Positions 34,986 through 43,532 of a stretch of 64,000 nucleotides of DNA are shown piece by piece. Both the position numbers and the translations under genes were made by a program. This stretch comes from Palsa-1392 sp963819975 (GTDB lineage: Bacteria; Verrucomicrobiota; Verrucomicrobiia; Chthoniobacterales; UBA10450). The stretch spans positions 186,001-250,000 of the forward strand of contig CAWFYE010000001.1 in NCBI GenBank assembly GCA_963819975.1, in the 5' to 3' direction. The stretch's first letter is position 1; each line of letters begins with the position of its first letter. Under the pieces are notes generated by a model. The model saw nothing but the letters and a program-made list of their open reading frames with translations. It had not been told where the DNA came from and ran no database searches.

Positions 34986-36490
34986 TAGCGTCCGTAGAGG
35001 AAAATGGCCACTCCGCCGATGACGAGAACCGCAATGCCAACATAAAGCCACATCAGTGTTCCCTGCTGCGCCGCATCACCGCGATTATAGGCCGAACGAT
35101 CGAACGCCCGCCCGCGGATTCGACCTTTGCGCAGGAAGCCGTCGTAGTGCCGTTGAATGAGGTGGGTCTCCACCTGTCGCATTGTGTCGAGTATGACGCC
35201 GACGATAATGAGCAGACTGGTGCCGCCGAAAAACTGCGCGGTGATGACCGGGACATGGAGTCCCTGGCTTAAGAGACTCGGGAGAATTGCGATCAGGGTG
35301 AGGAAAATGGCGCCCGCAAAAGTCAGGCGCGTCATCGTGAAATCGAGGAAATCCGCGGTCGGCTTGCCCGGACGCACGCCCGGGATGTAGCCACCATATT
35401 TCTTTAGGTCATCCGCGATCTGCGAGGGTTGGAATTGCGTCGCGACCCAGAAATAGCTGAAGAAAAAAATCATCGCGGCCAGAACCGCGTAATGGAGCCA
35501 GCCATTGGAAAGCATGTCGGCAATCATCTTGGCGGTGCGGCTGTTCTTGAAGGCCAGCCCAACAATCGTGGTCGGGAAAAGAAGCAACGCCCAGGCGAAA
35601 ATGATCGGCATGACACCCGCATAGTTCACCTTCAGCGGCATATATTGGGTCTGACCGCCGTACATTTTCCGGCCCACGACGCGTTTCGCGTACTGCACAG
35701 TTATCTTGCGCACTCCTTGCGTGACCGCGATGACCGCGGCGATCACGATAAATAGAAACGCCACCATTAAGACCAGGATCGCCGGGCTGACCTGGCTTTG
35801 CCCGGTGACGGCAGAAGGAACGAAAGTCTTCCAAGCCTGCGCCAGAGCCGCGGGCAGGCGAGCGACGATGCCGATCGTGATGATAAGCGAGATGCCGTTC
35901 CCGATCCCGCGATCCGTGATCTGATCACCGAGCCACATCAGGAAGAGCGTGCCCGACGTTAAGGTGAGCACCGTGATAATCCGGAAGGACCACCCAAGGT
36001 TGTCGACCAGTGGTATGCCTAACCTCGCAGTCGTCTCGGTGATGCCGGGAAGCATCGTGTGATATGACTCCGGATGCTGGAATGAAACCGCCAGCAGGTA
36101 GCCCTGGAAAATGCAAAGCACGACCGTCGCATAACGGGTGTACTGCATGATCTTCTGCCGCCCGCCGTCTTCACGCGACAACCGACTTAGCGACGGAATG
36201 ACCGCCGTGAGGAGCTGCAGCATGATGGAGGCGCTGATGTAAGGCATGATGCCTAACGAAAATATGGCGCAGTTCTCAAGCGCACCGCCGCTGAAAAGAT
36301 TGAAGAGCGCCGCCACGCCGCCGCCGGCGCTTTGCGACGAAGTTCGGAACCAGTCCTGCAAGACCGCCGGATTGACGCCCGGGGTGGTGATGGCCGCACC
36401 GAGGCGGACCACCACGATGACCGCGAGGGTGAACAAAATCCGCCGGCGTAATTCCGGGATTTTGACCGTGTTTAGAAAAGCCGAAACCAT
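34985..36490 (-). CDS. secY: Protein translocase subunit SecY
   Basis: A 501-residue channel subunit of the Sec translocon with ten predicted membrane helices. Recognisable parts: FLNTVKIPELRRRILFTL at the N-terminus, the plug region FSGGALENCAIFSLGIMPYISASIMLQLL, and the cytosolic loop YAKRVVGRKMYGGQTQYMPLKVN. Somewhat longer than E. coli SecY (443) due to an extended periplasmic loop (about residues 140-170) and a longer C-terminus. It carries one exact iterated 9-mer (36250) and one near-copy. Confidence 0.96.
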   Translation of the reverse strand: MVSAFLNTVKIPELRRRILFTLAVIVVVRLGAAITTPGVNPAVLQDWFRTSSQSAGGGVAALFNLFSGGALENCAIFSLGIMPYISASIMLQLLTAVIPSLSRLSREDGGRQKIMQYTRYATVVLCIFQGYLLAVSFQHPESYHTMLPGITETTARLGIPLVDNLGWSFRIITVLTLTSGTLFLMWLGDQITDRGIGNGISLIITIGIVARLPAALAQAWKTFVPSAVTGQSQVSPAILVLMVAFLFIVIAAVIAVTQGVRKITVQYAKRVVGRKMYGGQTQYMPLKVNYAGVMPIIFAWALLLFPTTIVGLAFKNSRTAKMIADMLSNGWLHYAVLAAMIFFFSYFWVATQFQPSQIADDLKKYGGYIPGVRPGKPTADFLDFTMTRLTFAGAIFLTLIAILPSLLSQGLHVPVITAQFFGGTSLLIIVGVILDTMRQVETHLIQRHYDGFLRKGRIRGRAFDRSAYNRGDAAQQGTLMWLYVGIAVLVIGGVAIFLYGR

Positions 36491-36509
36491 CCGCTAGAGG
36501 CGCAACCGC

Positions 36510-37088
36510 TTATTCAGCGGTTTTCTTTTTCTTCGCCGCCGGTTTTTTTGCCTTCGCTTTCGCTTTTGGCGCCGCCGGCTTCGGGGTTTCCTGTTTCGGC
36601 TCGGCCGACTCAGATCGTTTGCCGTCGGTAAGCGATTTGCGCTCGCGCAACGTTACCGTGCCGCCGGCCTTCTCGATTTTCTCACGGGCCGACTCGCTCA
36701 CGCGGTCCGCCTCGATCGTCAGGCTGTGCTTCAATTCGCCGCGGCCGAGAATTTTCAACCCGACCACCTTGCCGCGAATATGTTTCGATTCGCGCAGCAT
36801 CGCTTCGTTAATCACCGTGCCCGCCTTGAATTCATTCAGGTCGTCGAGATTGATCAACGCGTAGGTCTTTTTGAAAGCCGCGTTGTTAAACCCGCGCTTT
36901 GGCAAACGCCGAATCAACGGCATCTGGCCGCCTTCAAAACCGAGACGGATGCTGCCGCCTGAGCGCGCCTTCTGGCCCTTGTGGCCTTTGCCGCTCGTTT
37001 TGCCGTGCCCGGAGCTCTCCCCGATGCCGAGTCGTTTGACGCGGTGGCGGGAACCAGGACGCGGCTTGAGATTATGCAACCGGATCAT
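36510..37088 (-). CDS. rplO: 50S ribosomal protein L15
   Basis: 192 residues; the L15 core covers about 1-145 (LHNLKPRPGSRHRVKRLGIGESSGHGKTSGKGHKGQKAR...GFEGGQMPLIRRLPKRGF). A 45-residue Lys/Ala/Pro-rich tail follows (PKAKAKAKKPAAKKKK), longer than in most bacteria. The start overlaps the rpsE stop. rpmD (L30), normally between rpsE and rplO, is missing. Confidence 0.96.
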   Translation of the reverse strand: MIRLHNLKPRPGSRHRVKRLGIGESSGHGKTSGKGHKGQKARSGGSIRLGFEGGQMPLIRRLPKRGFNNAAFKKTYALINLDDLNEFKAGTVINEAMLRESKHIRGKVVGLKILGRGELKHSLTIEADRVSESAREKIEKAGGTVTLRERKSLTDGKRSESAEPKQETPKPAAPKAKAKAKKPAAKKKKTAE

Positions 37089-37657
37089 GACTGGGCTTCC
37101 TGCGCCTCCCCGCCGTTGTTGGAGCTGCTCACGCGAATCCCACGCGCTTTCAAGATTTCATCGCGCCGGCGTAGAGAGCGCAGCGCTTCGATCGTCGCCT
37201 TGACCACGTTGGCGTGATTGCTCGAGCCTAACGACTTGGCAAGGACGTCGCGAATCCCGACCGCTTCCACGACCGCGCGCACGCCTCCGCCGGCGATGAC
37301 GCCCGTGCCGGGCGAAGCCGGACGCAGGAGAACGCGTCCGCCACCGAACTCACCGACCACCTCATGCGGAATGGTGTTATCGCGCAGCGACATCTTTTCC
37401 ATCGACTTGCGGGCCGCTTCCGAAGCCTTGCGGATCGCTTCCGCGACCTCGTTCGCCTTGCCGAATCCACAGCCCACTTTGCCGTCGTGATCACCGGCCA
37501 CGATGAGCGCGCTGAAACTAAAACGACGGCCGCCTTTTACGACTTTGGCGCACCGGTTGATGAACACGACCTTCTCGGTCGTATCGCCTCTTGCCGGAGG
37601 CGTCCGGTCCGTGGTGCGTGAGTCGCTTCGTCTGCCTTGGTTGCCTGCGTATGCCAT
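37085..37657 (-). CDS. rpsE: 30S ribosomal protein S5
   Basis: 190 residues with the S5 N-terminal double-stranded-RNA-binding fold (EKVVFINRCAKVVKGGRRFSFSALIVAGDHDGKVGCGFGKANEVAEAIRKA) and the C-terminal domain (LRPASPGTGVIAGGGVRAVVEAVGIRDVLAKSLGSSNHANVVKATIEAL). The SLG of the C-terminal domain is encoded by a copy of the iterated 9-mer (37226). Confidence 0.97.
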   Translation of the reverse strand: MAYAGNQGRRSDSRTTDRTPPARGDTTEKVVFINRCAKVVKGGRRFSFSALIVAGDHDGKVGCGFGKANEVAEAIRKASEAARKSMEKMSLRDNTIPHEVVGEFGGGRVLLRPASPGTGVIAGGGVRAVVEAVGIRDVLAKSLGSSNHANVVKATIEALRSLRRRDEILKARGIRVSSSNNGGEAQEAQS

Positions 37658-37658
37658 A

Positions 37659-38021
37659 TTAAAGTTTCAGTCCGCCTTCGCGCGCCGCGTCGGCCAGCGC
37701 TTTTACTTTGCCGTGGTAAAGGAATCCACCACGATCGAAAACCGCTTTGTCGATATTCTTCGCCAGCAAGCGCTCGGCGATCAGTTTGCCGACCTTTTCC
37801 GCCGTCGCGCGATTGGCTGCGTGCTTGCCCTTGCTCAACGCCTTCTCAGTCGTGCCGGCAGAGACCAGGGTTTGGCCGGTTTCGTCGTCGACCACCTGCG
37901 CGTAGACATGCTTGCCGGAAAAATAAACACAGAGCCGCGGCCGCTCGGAGGTTCCGGAAACCTTGCGCCGAATGCGGTTGTGAATGCGCCCGCGAATGAC
38001 TTTTCGATTGATCGTAGCCAT
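37659..38021 (-). CDS. rplR: 50S ribosomal protein L18
   Basis: 120 residues binding 5S rRNA: RGRIHNRIRRKVSGTSERPRLCVYFSGKHVYAQVVDDETGQTLVSAGT, AAEKVGKLIAERLLAKNIDKAVFDRGGFLYHGKVKALADAAREGGL. Spaced 1 base from rpsE and 6 bases from rplF. Confidence 0.97.
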   Translation of the reverse strand: MATINRKVIRGRIHNRIRRKVSGTSERPRLCVYFSGKHVYAQVVDDETGQTLVSAGTTEKALSKGKHAANRATAEKVGKLIAERLLAKNIDKAVFDRGGFLYHGKVKALADAAREGGLKL

Positions 38022-38027
38022 GGCTAA

Positions 38028-38567
38028 CTATTGAACGGTTTTGCCTTCCTTGCGACGAATCTGCTCGCCAGCATAACGAACGCCTTTGCCCTTGTAGGGC
38101 TCGGGCGGGTAATAACGACGGATATCGGCCGCGACCTGGCCGACCGTTTTTTTGTCGACGCCGCTAATCGCGATCTTGGTGTTATCCGTCACGGTAATTT
38201 TGATCTCTTCCGGAATCGGAAAGAGAACCGGATGAGAAAAGCCAAGGCTGAGGTTGAGATTCTTCCCCTGGACCGCGGCCTTGAAGCCGACGCCTTCGAT
38301 TTCGAGGTTCTTGGTGAACCCGTCGCTCACGCCGACGACCATGTTGTTGATCAGGGCTCGCGAAAGACCGTGCAGCGCTTTCACGCTCCGTGTCTCGGCG
38401 CTCCGGACGAGCGACACTTCGTTGTCGGCAACATTCGCCTTGATCCCCTTCGGCAGCGTCCAATCGAGCTTTCCCTTCGGGCCCTCGACCGCGACCTTGC
38501 CGCTGCCATCGATGTTGACTTTCACTTTGGCCGGAATTTCGACCGGCTTATTTCCAATCCGTGACAT
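38028..38567 (-). CDS. rplF: 50S ribosomal protein L6
   Basis: 179 residues with two L6 repeats: SRIGNKPVEIPAKVKVNIDG at the N-terminus and the C-terminal signature YYPPEPYKGKGVRYAGEQIRRKEGKT. It sits beside the GTPase-associated centre of the 50S subunit. Confidence 0.97.
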   Translation of the reverse strand: MSRIGNKPVEIPAKVKVNIDGSGKVAVEGPKGKLDWTLPKGIKANVADNEVSLVRSAETRSVKALHGLSRALINNMVVGVSDGFTKNLEIEGVGFKAAVQGKNLNLSLGFSHPVLFPIPEEIKITVTDNTKIAISGVDKKTVGQVAADIRRYYPPEPYKGKGVRYAGEQIRRKEGKTVQ

Positions 38568-38577
38568 AACTCTTGAG

Positions 38578-38976
38578 CTACCAAACGTAGGCCAGCAGCT
38601 CTCCTCCCACTTTTTGTTTCTTCGCCTCGCGACCTGACATCACACCACGCGAAGTGGACAAAATCGCCGTCCCCATCCCGCCCAGGACGCGCGGGATTTC
38701 ATCCGCGCCGACATAACGGCGCAGACCCGGGCGGCTGACACGCTTCAAGCCAGTGATGGCGGGAGTGCGATTCGAAATCTTGTTCGTGATTTTGATTCGG
38801 GGATGGGCCGCGGTTGTGTCGAGCTCGAAGTCGGTGATATAGCCTTCCTCTTTCAGGATGCGAACGATCTCGTTCTTTACCTTCGAAAAAGGGACGTACA
38901 TCTCGAGTTTCTGCGCCTGCGTGCTGTTACGCACGCGCGCCAGAAGGTCGGCAATAGGATCGGTGACAGTGCTCAT
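38578..38976 (-). CDS. rpsH: 30S ribosomal protein S8
   Basis: 132 residues: TDPIADLLARVRNSTQAQKLEMYVPFSKVKNEIVRILKEEGYI, and the C-terminal LGGMGTAILSTSRGVMSGREAKKQKVGGELLAYVW. It is preceded directly by rplE (7-base gap); rpsN (S14), usually between them, is absent. Confidence 0.97.
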   Translation of the reverse strand: MSTVTDPIADLLARVRNSTQAQKLEMYVPFSKVKNEIVRILKEEGYITDFELDTTAAHPRIKITNKISNRTPAITGLKRVSRPGLRRYVGADEIPRVLGGMGTAILSTSRGVMSGREAKKQKVGGELLAYVW

Positions 38977-38983
38977 GTAATTG

Positions 38984-39556
38984 TTAGGCGGCTTGCGCGG
39001 CGGGCTTCTTCACCCGGTCGCTGAAGGGCATTCCCATTTCGCTCAGGAGGGATTTGGCCTCGTCGTCGGTGCGCGCAGTGGTCACGATTGTAACATCAAA
39101 ACCGATATTGCGCTTGATTTTGTCGAGCTCGACCTCGGGGAAAATAGACTGGTCGGAAACACCCAGGGTATAGTTGCCGTTGCCGTCGAAACCTTTCGCC
39201 GAGACCCCGCGAAAGTCGCGAATGCGCGGGAGCGAAGCCTTAATCAGGCGCTCCATGAATTCATACATGCGCTCACCGCGGAGGGTAACCTTCGCGCCGA
39301 TCGCCTGCTCTTTGCGCAGCTTGAAGTTCGAGATGCTTTTCTTGGCCCGAGTCTCGGCCGGTTTCTGCCCCGTGATGAGGGCGAGCTCCGTCTTGGCGTC
39401 TTCCAAGGCCTGCTTCACGTCCGATTGCGAGCCGACCGAAGTGTTGATCACAACCTTCTCCAGCTTCGGAATCTGATGATCGTTCTTGTAGCCGTGCTGT
39501 TTTTTCAGCGCGGGAATAACACGATCTTTGTATTCGCTATAAAATTCGTTTTCCAT
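38984..39556 (-). CDS. rplE: 50S ribosomal protein L5
   Basis: 190 residues binding 5S rRNA: NDHQIPKLEKVVINTSVGSQSDVKQALEDAKTELALITGQKPAETRAKKSISNFKLRKEQAIGAKVTLRGERMYEFMERL. The TAA stop falls inside TTGTTAGGC, a near-copy of the iterated motif. Confidence 0.97.
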   Translation of the reverse strand: MENEFYSEYKDRVIPALKKQHGYKNDHQIPKLEKVVINTSVGSQSDVKQALEDAKTELALITGQKPAETRAKKSISNFKLRKEQAIGAKVTLRGERMYEFMERLIKASLPRIRDFRGVSAKGFDGNGNYTLGVSDQSIFPEVELDKIKRNIGFDVTIVTTARTDDEAKSLLSEMGMPFSDRVKKPAAQAA

Positions 39557-39593
39557 TTTCTAGTGTCGACGTGCGGTGGGGCCAGGTGCGAGG

Positions 39594-39899
39594 TTACTCG
39601 TCCTTCTTGGTCTTCTTCTCCTTCGTCGCTTTGGTTTTGCTCTTCTTCTTCTCTTTGTCCTTTTCGCGTTCGACCAGTTTTACATTCGAAATATGGATCG
39701 GGCCTTCGCGCTCCGCGATCGATCCTGATGGATTGTCCTGCGATTTGCGAAGGTGCTTCTTGATCAGGCGCACGCCCTCGATCAGGACACGGTTTTTCTT
39801 CGGCAGCACCTGGAGGATCTTGCCGGAGGAACCCCGGAAGTTGCCGGAGATCACCTCAACATGATCGCCTTTTTTTACGTGATGCTTGAGCCGGTTCAT
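39594..39899 (-). CDS. rplX: 50S ribosomal protein L24
   Basis: 101 residues with the KOW motif KKGDHVEVISGNFRGSSGKILQVLPKKNRVLIEGVRLIKKHLR. The C-terminal 25 residues are highly charged (EREKDKEKKKSKTKATKEKKTKKDE), a tail unlike typical L24. The start overlaps the rplN stop (ATGA). Confidence 0.96.
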   Translation of the reverse strand: MNRLKHHVKKGDHVEVISGNFRGSSGKILQVLPKKNRVLIEGVRLIKKHLRKSQDNPSGSIAEREGPIHISNVKLVEREKDKEKKKSKTKATKEKKTKKDE

Positions 39900-40264
39900 A
39901 AAACTTCCGGAGCTAGCGAGACGATCTTCATGAAGTTGCGTTCGCGCAGTTCGCGGGCAACCGGGCCGAAAATACGAGTCCCGCGCGGGTTGAGATCCTT
40001 GTCGATGATCACGATCGCGTTCTTGTCGAAACGGAGGAGCGAACCGTCATCGCGACGGATTGGCTGCTTTGTGCGGACCAAGACGGCGCGGACGACATCG
40101 CCCTTCTTCACCGCGCCGGTCGCGCTCGCTTCTTTCACGTTCGCCGTGATGACGTCGCCGATCCCGGCACATTGCGCGCCGCCTTTGCCGATCACGCCGA
40201 TCATAGTTGCCATCCGCGCGCCGCTATTGTCGGCTACTTCCAATCTGGACCTCAGGTAAACCAT
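39896..40264 (-). CDS. rplN: 50S ribosomal protein L14
   Basis: 122 residues, standard length from ATG 40264: MVYLRSRLEVADNSGARMATMIGVIGKGG, GDVITANVKEASATGAVKKGDVVRAVLVRTK, FGPVARELRERNFMKIVSLAPEVL. This is the docking site of RsfS (473-829). The longer open frame upstream overlaps rpsQ and is spurious. Confidence 0.97.
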   Translation of the reverse strand: MVYLRSRLEVADNSGARMATMIGVIGKGGAQCAGIGDVITANVKEASATGAVKKGDVVRAVLVRTKQPIRRDDGSLLRFDKNAIVIIDKDLNPRGTRIFGPVARELRERNFMKIVSLAPEVL

Positions 40265-40275
40265 AAAAATCTCCT

Positions 40276-40563
40276 CTACTTCTGGACCACCTCGACGAGG
40301 CGCCAGCGCTTCAGCTTGCTCAAGGGCCGCGTCTCCATGATGCGGACCGTGTCGCCCGCTTTGGCTTTGCTCTCTTCGTCGTGCGCGTAAAATTTCTTCT
40401 TTTGCTTCACGATCTTCCCGAATGTGGCGTGCGGCACACGGGTCACAGTCTGGACGACAATCGTCTTGTTCATCCCGCTCGAGATCACTTCGCCGACTCG
40501 CGTCTTGCGCGTGCCGCGAGTGACTTCGGTGGCTGGGGTTTCCTGCTTGGTCGCTTCGTCCAT
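40276..40563 (-). CDS. rpsQ: 30S ribosomal protein S17
   Basis: 95 residues: RGTRKTRVGEVISSGMNKTIVVQTVTRVPHATFGKIVKQKKKFYAHDEESKAKAGDTVRIMETRPLSKLKRWRLVEVV. A short acidic N-terminal extension (MDEATKQETPATEV) precedes the core. Confidence 0.97.
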   Translation of the reverse strand: MDEATKQETPATEVTRGTRKTRVGEVISSGMNKTIVVQTVTRVPHATFGKIVKQKKKFYAHDEESKAKAGDTVRIMETRPLSKLKRWRLVEVVQK

Positions 40564-40568
40564 GATCG

Positions 40569-40784
40569 TTATTTCTTCGTCGGTGCCGCACCCTCCTTGG
40601 TGCGCTGCGTCAACACGGTTTCCACTCGGGCTACATCCCGGCGCAGGAGGCGCATCCGGCTCGGCTGCTCGAGCTGACCGCTTTGCTGCTGCAGGCGGAG
40701 ATGCAGACTTTCCTGGCGCAGGTCGCGCTTTTTGGTGAGCAGCTCTTCCGTGCTCATTTCCTGAATTTCTTTGAACTTTAACAT
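40569..40784 (-). CDS. rpmC: 50S ribosomal protein L29
   Basis: 71 residues of paired helices: MLKFKEIQEMSTEELLTKKRDLRQESLHLRLQQQSGQLEQPSRMRLLRRDVARVETVL. It lies near the tunnel exit in the 50S subunit, 5 bases before rpsQ. Confidence 0.96.
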   Translation of the reverse strand: MLKFKEIQEMSTEELLTKKRDLRQESLHLRLQQQSGQLEQPSRMRLLRRDVARVETVLTQRTKEGAAPTKK

Positions 40785-40796
40785 TATCGTTAGTCG

Positions 40797-41219
40797 TTAG
40801 GCCGCGACGTGGTGGCGGGTGAGAAATTTCGTCCGCACCGGCAGCTTGTCGGCCGCGAGGCGGAGTGATTCGCGCGCGATCGATTCCGGCACGCCGTCGA
40901 GCTCAAACAAAATGTTGCCTGGGCGCACGGTCGCGACCCAGTACTCCGGCTGGCCTTTGCCTTTACCCATCCGGGTTTCCGGCGGCCGCGAAGTGACTGA
41001 TTTATCGGGGAAAATCCGGATCCAGAGTTTACCTTTGCGCTTCATGTTGCGGGTCAGCGCGACACGGGCGGCTTCGATCTGGGTGTTCGTGATCCAGGCG
41101 CGCTCGAGGGTCTGAAGGCCGAATTCGCCAAAGTCGATTCGCAGATTGCGTGAAGCCATCCCCTTGCGGCTTCCCCGCTGGGTCTTGCGATACTTCACTC
41201 TTTTGGGCATCAATGGCAT
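40797..41219 (-). CDS. rplP: 50S ribosomal protein L16
   Basis: 140 residues: MPLMPKRVKYRKTQRGSRKGMASRN, FGLQTLERAWITNTQIEAARVALTRNMKRKGKLWIRIFPDKSVTSRPPETRMGKGKGQPEYWVA. The TAA stop is supplied by an exact iterated 9-mer at 40794-40802. Confidence 0.97.
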   Translation of the reverse strand: MPLMPKRVKYRKTQRGSRKGMASRNLRIDFGEFGLQTLERAWITNTQIEAARVALTRNMKRKGKLWIRIFPDKSVTSRPPETRMGKGKGQPEYWVATVRPGNILFELDGVPESIARESLRLAADKLPVRTKFLTRHHVAA

Positions 41220-41244
41220 GGCGATCTCTCTTTCTTGATATTCG

Positions 41245-41928
41245 TTAGGCTGCGGCCGCCGGTTCCGGCGTCGCAGCAGGCGCGTTCGCCGGGGTGGCGG
41301 GCGCTTCTTCCTTCTTACAAATCCAGCATTTCACTCCGATTTTGCCGTAAACGGTGTTCGCCTCGGCGAAGCCGTAATCAATCGGGGTGCGGAGGGTATG
41401 GAGCGGCACTTTGCCTTCGCGATACCATTCCGAACGGGAAATCTCCGCGCCATTGAGACGACCCGAGCTGCGCAGACGAATGCCTTGCGCACCAAAATCC
41501 ATCGCGATCTGCACCGCTTTTTTCATCGCGCGGCGATAAGCGATCCGGCGCTCGATCTGGAGCGCGACATTCTCGGCCACGAGCTGAGCGTCGAGTTCAG
41601 GGGTTTTGATTTCCTGGATGTCGATCTTGATTTGCTTGCCCTGCGCCATGCGCGAAATCTCTTCCGTCATCTTCTCGATCTCGGCGCCTTTGCGGCCGAT
41701 CACGATGCCCGGACGCGCGGTGTGAATAGTGACGCGAATGGAATTCCAAGCGCGCTCGATGATGATCTTCGCGACCGCGGCAAACTGGAGCTTCTTCTTC
41801 ACGTATTCGCGAATCTGAATGTCGTTGTGCAAGAACTCAGGCATCTCCTGAGGCGATGCATACCAGCGAGAACGCCAGTCGCGGTTCACCCCGAGACGAA
41901 AACCGATTGGATTAACTTTCTGTCCCAT
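41245..41928 (-). CDS. rpsC: 30S ribosomal protein S3
   Basis: 227 residues with KH domain (IRVTIHTARPGIVIGRKGAEIEKM) and the S3 C-terminal domain (GLRLRSSGRLNGAEISRSEWYREGKVPLHTLRTPIDYGFAEANTVYGKIGVKCWI). A short Ala/Pro tail ends it. Its TAA stop is supplied by an exact iterated 9-mer at 41242-41250. Confidence 0.97.
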   Translation of the reverse strand: MGQKVNPIGFRLGVNRDWRSRWYASPQEMPEFLHNDIQIREYVKKKLQFAAVAKIIIERAWNSIRVTIHTARPGIVIGRKGAEIEKMTEEISRMAQGKQIKIDIQEIKTPELDAQLVAENVALQIERRIAYRRAMKKAVQIAMDFGAQGIRLRSSGRLNGAEISRSEWYREGKVPLHTLRTPIDYGFAEANTVYGKIGVKCWICKKEEAPATPANAPAATPEPAAAA

Positions 41929-41931
41929 GAA

Positions 41932-42411
41932 TTAGCTTTCTGATTTTTCCGGGCTCGCGGCCGTTTCCTCGACGGCGGCCTCGGCTTTCGGCTCGGCCTT
42001 GGCAGTCTTCGAAGCCGCCGATTTTTTCTTCTTTGATCCGCCCGACTTCTTCGCCTTTTTGTCGCGCGTTTTGATCTCAATCTCGTCCGTCAAAATGATC
42101 CGGATATGCGCGCTCCGTTTGCGAATCGTACTGCCGCTGCCGCGGGCACGCGTCATCATCCGCTTCATCGTTGGGCCTTCGCCGACGGTCGCTTCTTTCA
42201 CGACGAGGGAGTCGACGCGCAGGTTGGCGTTGTTCTCCGCGTTGGCGACCGCACTTTTCAGCGTCTTGCTGATCATGGCGGCGGCCTTTTTCGGACTGAA
42301 CGCAACAAGGTCGAGCGCTGCCGAAACCGGCAGGCCCTGAATGGCGCGAGTAACTTCGCGCGCCTTAAACGCCGAAATCTTCGCGTAACGATATGTCGAG
42401 CTTACTTGCAT
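41932..42411 (-). CDS. rplV: 50S ribosomal protein L22 with basic C-terminal extension
   Basis: 159 residues. The L22 core (about 1-112) lines the exit tunnel: YRYAKISAFKAREVTRAIQGLPVSAALDLVAFSPKKAAAMISKTLKSAVANAENN, MTRARGSGSTIRKRSAHIRIIL. The last 45 residues are Lys/Ala/Ser/Glu-rich and absent from typical L22. The ATG follows the TAA of the unrelated upstream gene with no gap (TAAATG). Confidence 0.96.
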   Translation of the reverse strand: MQVSSTYRYAKISAFKAREVTRAIQGLPVSAALDLVAFSPKKAAAMISKTLKSAVANAENNANLRVDSLVVKEATVGEGPTMKRMMTRARGSGSTIRKRSAHIRIILTDEIEIKTRDKKAKKSGGSKKKKSAASKTAKAEPKAEAAVEETAASPEKSES

Positions 42412-43215
42412 TTACTTTAAACTTATTTCCTGGCGGGCATCCACCTGGAGGCGATCGCCAACTCTTATTTTTACCTTCTCAGAATCCAGTTCTTGAATTA
42501 CTGCCCCGCTGATTTTTTCGCGCACGTCCACTACTCGCAGGGTCGCAACCGTTCTCCCGCCGCGCACCACGCGCAACGGCATCCCGATCTTCACTCCCTG
42601 CTGCGCCCCGAGGTTGCCGACCACGAGCGACCACTCTTCTTTCACGCTTAGGACCCTTCCGTCCATCAAGTCCGGCCTCGCCTCCTCATCAGGCGCATCG
42701 TTCGCGGCAAGGAGCTGGTTGGTCGAGCGCACCTGCGCCTCCACCTCCGCCCGCGCCTGAGGATCCGCGTTCTGCGAGCTCTTCACGTAGCGCAGCATGG
42801 TTTCGGTCAATTTCAGCAACTGCTCGCGGTAAGCTTCCTTCTCCTTGTTCATGAGTTGAAGGTCGCTCACTGCTTTCAACAGGCGCTGCTCGAGTTTGGC
42901 CCGATCTTTACTGACCGATTCGACTCCGAGCGCGTCCATCCGCAATTGCAGCTCCGAAAACTTCCGGCGAAACAATTCTGCCTCCGCGTTTGAGACGACG
43001 AGACTTTCGGTCAGCGTCTTCTTCGTTTCGCGATCGAGCGAGAGTTGTTTGCGCAAGAGATCATTCTGCGAGAGCAACGTCTCCGACGTCACCTTCGCCT
43101 CTGCGATTTCAAGATTTGGATCTGACAAAGAACTATCTTCTGCCGCCAGCCCGGGGGCCGACAACAGACACACCAGCACAACTTTGAGCCGGAGATTGAG
43201 AGCCGAGACTTTCAT
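42412..43215 (-). CDS. Secreted coiled-coil protein embedded in the S10 operon
   Basis: A 267-residue non-ribosomal protein between rpsS and rplV. Residues 1-24 form a signal peptide (VVLVCLLSAPGLAAED). Residues about 35-150 are heptad-rich coiled coil (SQNDLLRKQLSLDRETKKTLTESL, KAVSDLQLMNKEKEAYREQLLKL). Residues about 180-262 form a beta-rich domain (DGRVLSVKEEWSLVVGNLGAQQGVKIGMPLRVVRGGRTVATLRVVDV) that resembles the C-terminal barrel of MreC- or FlgT-like proteins. No family is firm. Zero-gap TAAATG junction with rplV shows coexpression with ribosomal proteins. Confidence 0.85.
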   Translation of the reverse strand: MKVSALNLRLKVVLVCLLSAPGLAAEDSSLSDPNLEIAEAKVTSETLLSQNDLLRKQLSLDRETKKTLTESLVVSNAEAELFRRKFSELQLRMDALGVESVSKDRAKLEQRLLKAVSDLQLMNKEKEAYREQLLKLTETMLRYVKSSQNADPQARAEVEAQVRSTNQLLAANDAPDEEARPDLMDGRVLSVKEEWSLVVGNLGAQQGVKIGMPLRVVRGGRTVATLRVVDVREKISGAVIQELDSEKVKIRVGDRLQVDARQEISLK

Positions 43216-43247
43216 CCCATCCTCTCAATCCGCAACCATCAGTTGAA

Positions 43248-43526
43248 CTACTTCGTCACCTTCGCGGTGTGCGACCCGTGCTTCTTAAAGATTCGGGTAG
43301 GTGAAAACTCGCCGAGTTTGTGGCCGACCATATTTTCGGTCACGAACACGGATTGAAAAATTTTGCCGTTATGGACGAGGAAGGTGTGCCCCACAAAATC
43401 CGGGGTCACCATCGAGCGGCGCGACCAGGTCTTGACCGGTTTCTTCATGCCGGAGGCGTTCATTTTGTCGATCTTCTCGAGAAGATGCGGCTCTACAAAG
43501 GGTCCTTTTTTTAACGATCTGCCCAT
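43248..43526 (-). CDS. rpsS: 30S ribosomal protein S19
   Basis: 92 residues: MGRSLKKGPFVEPHLLEKIDKMNASGMKKPVKTWSRRSMVTPDFVGHTFLVHNGK, FVTENMVGHKLGEFSPTRIFKKHG. It sits in the 30S head next to S13. Confidence 0.97.
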   Translation of the reverse strand: MGRSLKKGPFVEPHLLEKIDKMNASGMKKPVKTWSRRSMVTPDFVGHTFLVHNGKIFQSVFVTENMVGHKLGEFSPTRIFKKHGSHTAKVTK

Positions 43527-43532
43527 ATCAAA

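Noticed and set aside
39896..40591. Long N-terminal extension of L14
   Set aside because: The upstream 109 codons lie over rpsQ in another frame; ATG 40264 gives the exact standard length of 122.
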